A stretch of 15,714 nucleotides of DNA, from contig CAJLCG010000054.1 in NCBI GenBank assembly GCA_905205085.1, positions 1-15,714 of the forward strand, read 5' to 3'. Below the pieces are notes generated by a model, which did no database searches, was not told the DNA's origin, and saw only the letters and a list, made by a program, of their open reading frames with translations. Shown in pieces: positions 13,848 through 15,714 of the stretch; within the stretch, counting starts at the first letter, position 1; each line of letters begins with the position of its first letter. The DNA is from an uncultured Oscillospiraceae bacterium. Lineage in GTDB: Bacteria; Bacillota; Clostridia; Oscillospirales; Oscillospiraceae. The position numbers and the translations under genes were made by a program.

Positions 13848-14396
13848 TTATCTGTTTTCTTCCAGAGGAGGCTTGCAGTCCGACATGACCACCTGGTCCA
13901 GATACCGGGCAAAGTCCTGATACTCCGCCGGTGTCACCGGGCCGGGGCTGGTCATGACCACCAGAGCATGTCCGGAAAAGCCCCTGCGATAGGGAGGGTG
14001 GATATGGTGAAAGGGATTGGCACAGAAGCCCGCCTTCTCATAAAAACGCTGACGACGGCGGGAGACCTCATCCACCGGAGGGTCGATCTCCAGCAGAACT
14101 CGGTGCCCCTCCTCGCGCAGCTGCTCCAGGGCCCGGGTCCCGATCCCCGTTCCCCGCAGCTGGGGGACAATGGCAAAGTGCTCCACGTAGCACAGGGGAC
14201 CAGCCTCCCACCACAGAAGGATGCCCTGAAGCTCCTCCCCCTCCATCAGCAGGTCAAAGTGGTAGCCGGGGCAGCCCAGACGGGCCTGCTGGGCCTGCTT
14301 GGTGCGCCGCTCGTGGATGGGAAAGCTCTGTTCATACAGGGCAAAGGCGGGCGCAAAGCGCTCATCCTTGGGATCGGTGAGAGTGTATCTGGTCAT
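13848..14396 (-). CDS. GNAT family N-acetyltransferase
   Basis: A 182-residue acetyl-CoA-dependent acyltransferase. Motif A is clear: CYVEHFAIVPQLRGTGIG (69-86), where QLRGTGIG binds the pyrophosphate of acetyl-CoA, followed by a helix TRALEQL. Motif B is seen in FYEKAGF (118-124). FPIHERR near residue 25 is common in this subgroup of clostridial GNAT proteins. The substrate cannot be told. ATG at 14396 with AAGGAG about eight bases upstream and its own promoter at 14430-14458. It is the first gene of the run leading to recD2; its stop is 18 bases before the next start. Confidence 0.9.
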   Translation of the reverse strand: MTRYTLTDPKDERFAPAFALYEQSFPIHERRTKQAQQARLGCPGYHFDLLMEGEELQGILLWWEAGPLCYVEHFAIVPQLRGTGIGTRALEQLREEGHRVLLEIDPPVDEVSRRRQRFYEKAGFCANPFHHIHPPYRRGFSGHALVVMTSPGPVTPAEYQDFARYLDQVVMSDCKPPLEENR

Positions 14397-14429
14397 GCCC
14401 CTTCTCCTTGTTTCCAGCGTTTCCTTTTT

Positions 14430-14458
14430 ATCCTACACATTTTCGTTCCCCGCGTCAA
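14430..14458 (-). promoter_or_regulatory. promoter of the acetyltransferase-recD2 gene run
   Basis: On the minus strand TTGACG (complement of 14453-14458) and TAGGAT (complement of 14430-14435) are separated by 17 bases, with TGTG just before the -10. An 8-base inverted repeat, TTCCAGCG (14412-14419) and CGCTGGAA (14462-14469), flanks the promoter. No terminator was seen between uvrA and this point. Confidence 0.72.
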
Positions 14459-14485
14459 TGGCGCTGGAATTAAGAAATCATAAAG

Positions 14486-15714
14486 TTAATCCTGCTGTTT
14501 CAGCATCCGCGCCAAATACTGGCCGGTGTAGCTCTGGGGGCAGGCGGCCACCTCTTCCGGCGTGCCCGTACACACGATGGTGCCTCCCCCATCGCCCCCC
14601 TCGGGGCCCAGGTCGATGATGTGGTCGGCGGTTTTGATCACATCCAGGTTGTGCTCGATGACCACGATGGTGTTGCCCGCCTCCACCAGTCGCTGCAGCA
14701 CATCAATGAGACGCTGCACATCGTAGCTGTGCAGGCCGGTGGTGGGCTCGTCCAGGATATAGATGGTCTTGCCGGTGGAGCGCTTACTCAGCTCGGTGGC
14801 CAGCTTCACCCGCTGGGCCTCGCCGCCGGACAGGGTGGTGGAGGCCTGGCCCAGCTTCACATAGCCCAGGCCCACCTCCTCCAGGGTTTTCAGGCGGTTA
14901 TAAATTTTCGGCAGATTCTCAAAGAAGGGCAGGGCCTCGTCCACCGTCATCTCCAGCACTTCGTAGATGTTCTTGCCCTTGTAGCGCACCTCCAGGGTCT
15001 CCCGGTTGTACCTCTTGCCCTTACACACCTCGCAGGGCACGTAGATGTCGGGCAGGAAGTGCATCTCGATCTTCAGCAGGCCGTCGCCCTGGCAAGCCTC
15101 ACACCGGCCGCCCCGGGTGTTGAAGGAGAACCGCCCCGGGCCGTAGCCCCGGGTCTTGGCATCCTGGGTGGAGGCAAACAGCTCCCGGATGTCGTTGAAG
15201 AGTCCGGTATAGGTGGCGGGGTTACTGCGGGGCGTGCGGCCAATGGGGGACTGGTCGATGTCGATGACCTTATCCAGGTACTCCTCCCCCTCGATGCGGT
15301 CGTGCTTGCCGGGGCGCACCTTCACCCGGTTCAGGTCGGCCCCCAGCTTTTTGTAGAGGATCTCATTGACCAGGGAGGACTTTCCGCTGCCCGACACGCC
15401 GGTGACGCAGGTAAAGGTGCCCAGGGGGATATCCACATCCACATTACGCAGGTTGTTCTCCCGGGCGCCGAAGATTTTCAGGTGCTTGCCGTTGCCCTCC
15501 CGGCGGTGGTCGGGAACGGGAATCTTCCGGCGGCCCGCCAGGTAGTCTCCGGTAATGGAGCCGGGGGTGTTCATGACCTCCTCCGGAGTGCCCGCCGCTA
15601 CGATCTCGCCGCCGTGGACCCCCGCGCCGGGTCCCACGTCTACAATGTAGTCGGCGGCGCGCATGGTGTCCTCGTCGTGCTCCACCACCAGCAGGGTGTT
15701 GCCCAGGTCCCGCA
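14486..15714 (-). CDS. uvrA: UvrA, excinuclease ABC subunit A (C-terminal part; 5' end beyond the window)
   Basis: About 409 C-terminal residues of UvrA, the ATP-dependent damage-recognition subunit of nucleotide excision repair. The frame stays open through the right edge, so roughly the first 55% of a normal 940-residue protein is missing. Visible parts are the end of the first ATPase half ([16 protein letters not shown]), the second Walker [10 protein letters not shown], a zinc-finger module with CEACQGDG and CEVCKGKRY, the ABC signature TLSGGEAQR and Walker B with LDEPTTGLH, then VIEHNLDV. It ends in a short tail LARMLKQQD. All expected motifs are intact. The stop is 89 bases before the acetyltransferase start, and read-through into that run is possible. 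Confidence 0.97.
   Translation of the reverse strand, partial: RDLGNTLLVVEHDEDTMRAADYIVDVGPGAGVHGGEIVAAGTPEEVMNTPGSITGDYLAGRRKIPVPDHRREGNGKHLKIFGARENNLRNVDVDIPLGTFTCVTGVSGSGKSSLVNEILYKKLGADLNRVKVRPGKHDRIEGEEYLDKVIDIDQSPIGRTPRSNPATYTGLFNDIRELFASTQDAKTRGYGPGRFSFNTRGGRCEACQGDGLLKIEMHFLPDIYVPCEVCKGKRYNRETLEVRYKGKNIYEVLEMTVDEALPFFENLPKIYNRLKTLEEVGLGYVKLGQASTTLSGGEAQRVKLATELSKRSTGKTIYILDEPTTGLHSYDVQRLIDVLQRLVEAGNTIVVIEHNLDVIKTADHIIDLGPEGGDGGGTIVCTGTPEEVAACPQSYTGQYLARMLKQQD

Noticed and set aside
14412..14469. TTCCAGCG/CGCTGGAA inverted repeat flanking the acetyltransferase promoter as an operator
   Set aside because: Eight-base arms 42 bases apart can arise by chance and match no operator type I know; noted in the promoter entry only.

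Overview
The window looks like a chromosomal segment of a GC-rich, low-oxygen Firmicute, most likely the Oscillospiraceae group (Flavonifractor / Pseudoflavonifractor / Lawsonibacter type). Reasons: GC-rich genes with strongly C/G-ending codons, AT-rich intergenic regions with Gram-positive style promoters (17-base spacers, frequent TG-extended -10), strong AGGAGG ribosome sites, and a gene set typical of anaerobic clostridia (CstA, a NimA-like flavoprotein, RecD2 without RecBC, a thioredoxin reductase-like protein lacking the usual NADPH motifs). There is no sign of phage, plasmid, insertion sequence, CRISPR, tRNA or rRNA.

Layout. (1) 1-490: a divergent intergenic region. A minus-strand gene starts at 27 and runs off the left edge, with a near-consensus promoter at 105-133. 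A plus-strand promoter at 317-345 opens a leader of about 140 bases with a strong hairpin. (2) 491-2757: an unrecognised 179-residue protein translationally coupled to cstA (peptide/pyruvate uptake), closed by a terminator. (3) 2869-4267: two overlapping membrane-protein genes, one YhhN-like (lysoplasmalogenase family) and one DUF1461/TIGR01906 (Lit-like) with an odd cysteine-rich tail. They end at a bidirectional terminator shared with the convergent trx genes. (4) 4316-6099, minus strand: a NimA-like flavoprotein, then a thioredoxin reductase-like flavoprotein and thioredoxin. Two palindromes lie in front of the reductase gene. (5) 6293-9068, plus strand: glnS and a threonine/serine dehydratase, each with its own promoter and terminator. 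(6) 9135-10510, minus strand: an ECF sigma factor and its membrane-anchored zinc-finger anti-sigma, with a candidate ECF-type promoter in front. (7) 10729-14396, minus strand: a run of GNAT acetyltransferase, small multidrug export family protein, small membrane protein and RecD2 helicase, ending in palindromes and a terminator. (8) 14486 to the right edge, minus strand: the C-terminal part of UvrA.

Most genes are housekeeping. The more unusual parts are the reductase-like protein that seems unable to bind NADPH (candidate ferredoxin-dependent type), the palindromes in front of it, the coupled lipid/lipoprotein gene pair with a CX2CX5CX2CX2C tail, and the unknown protein coupled to CstA. I found no convincing new multi-gene system.
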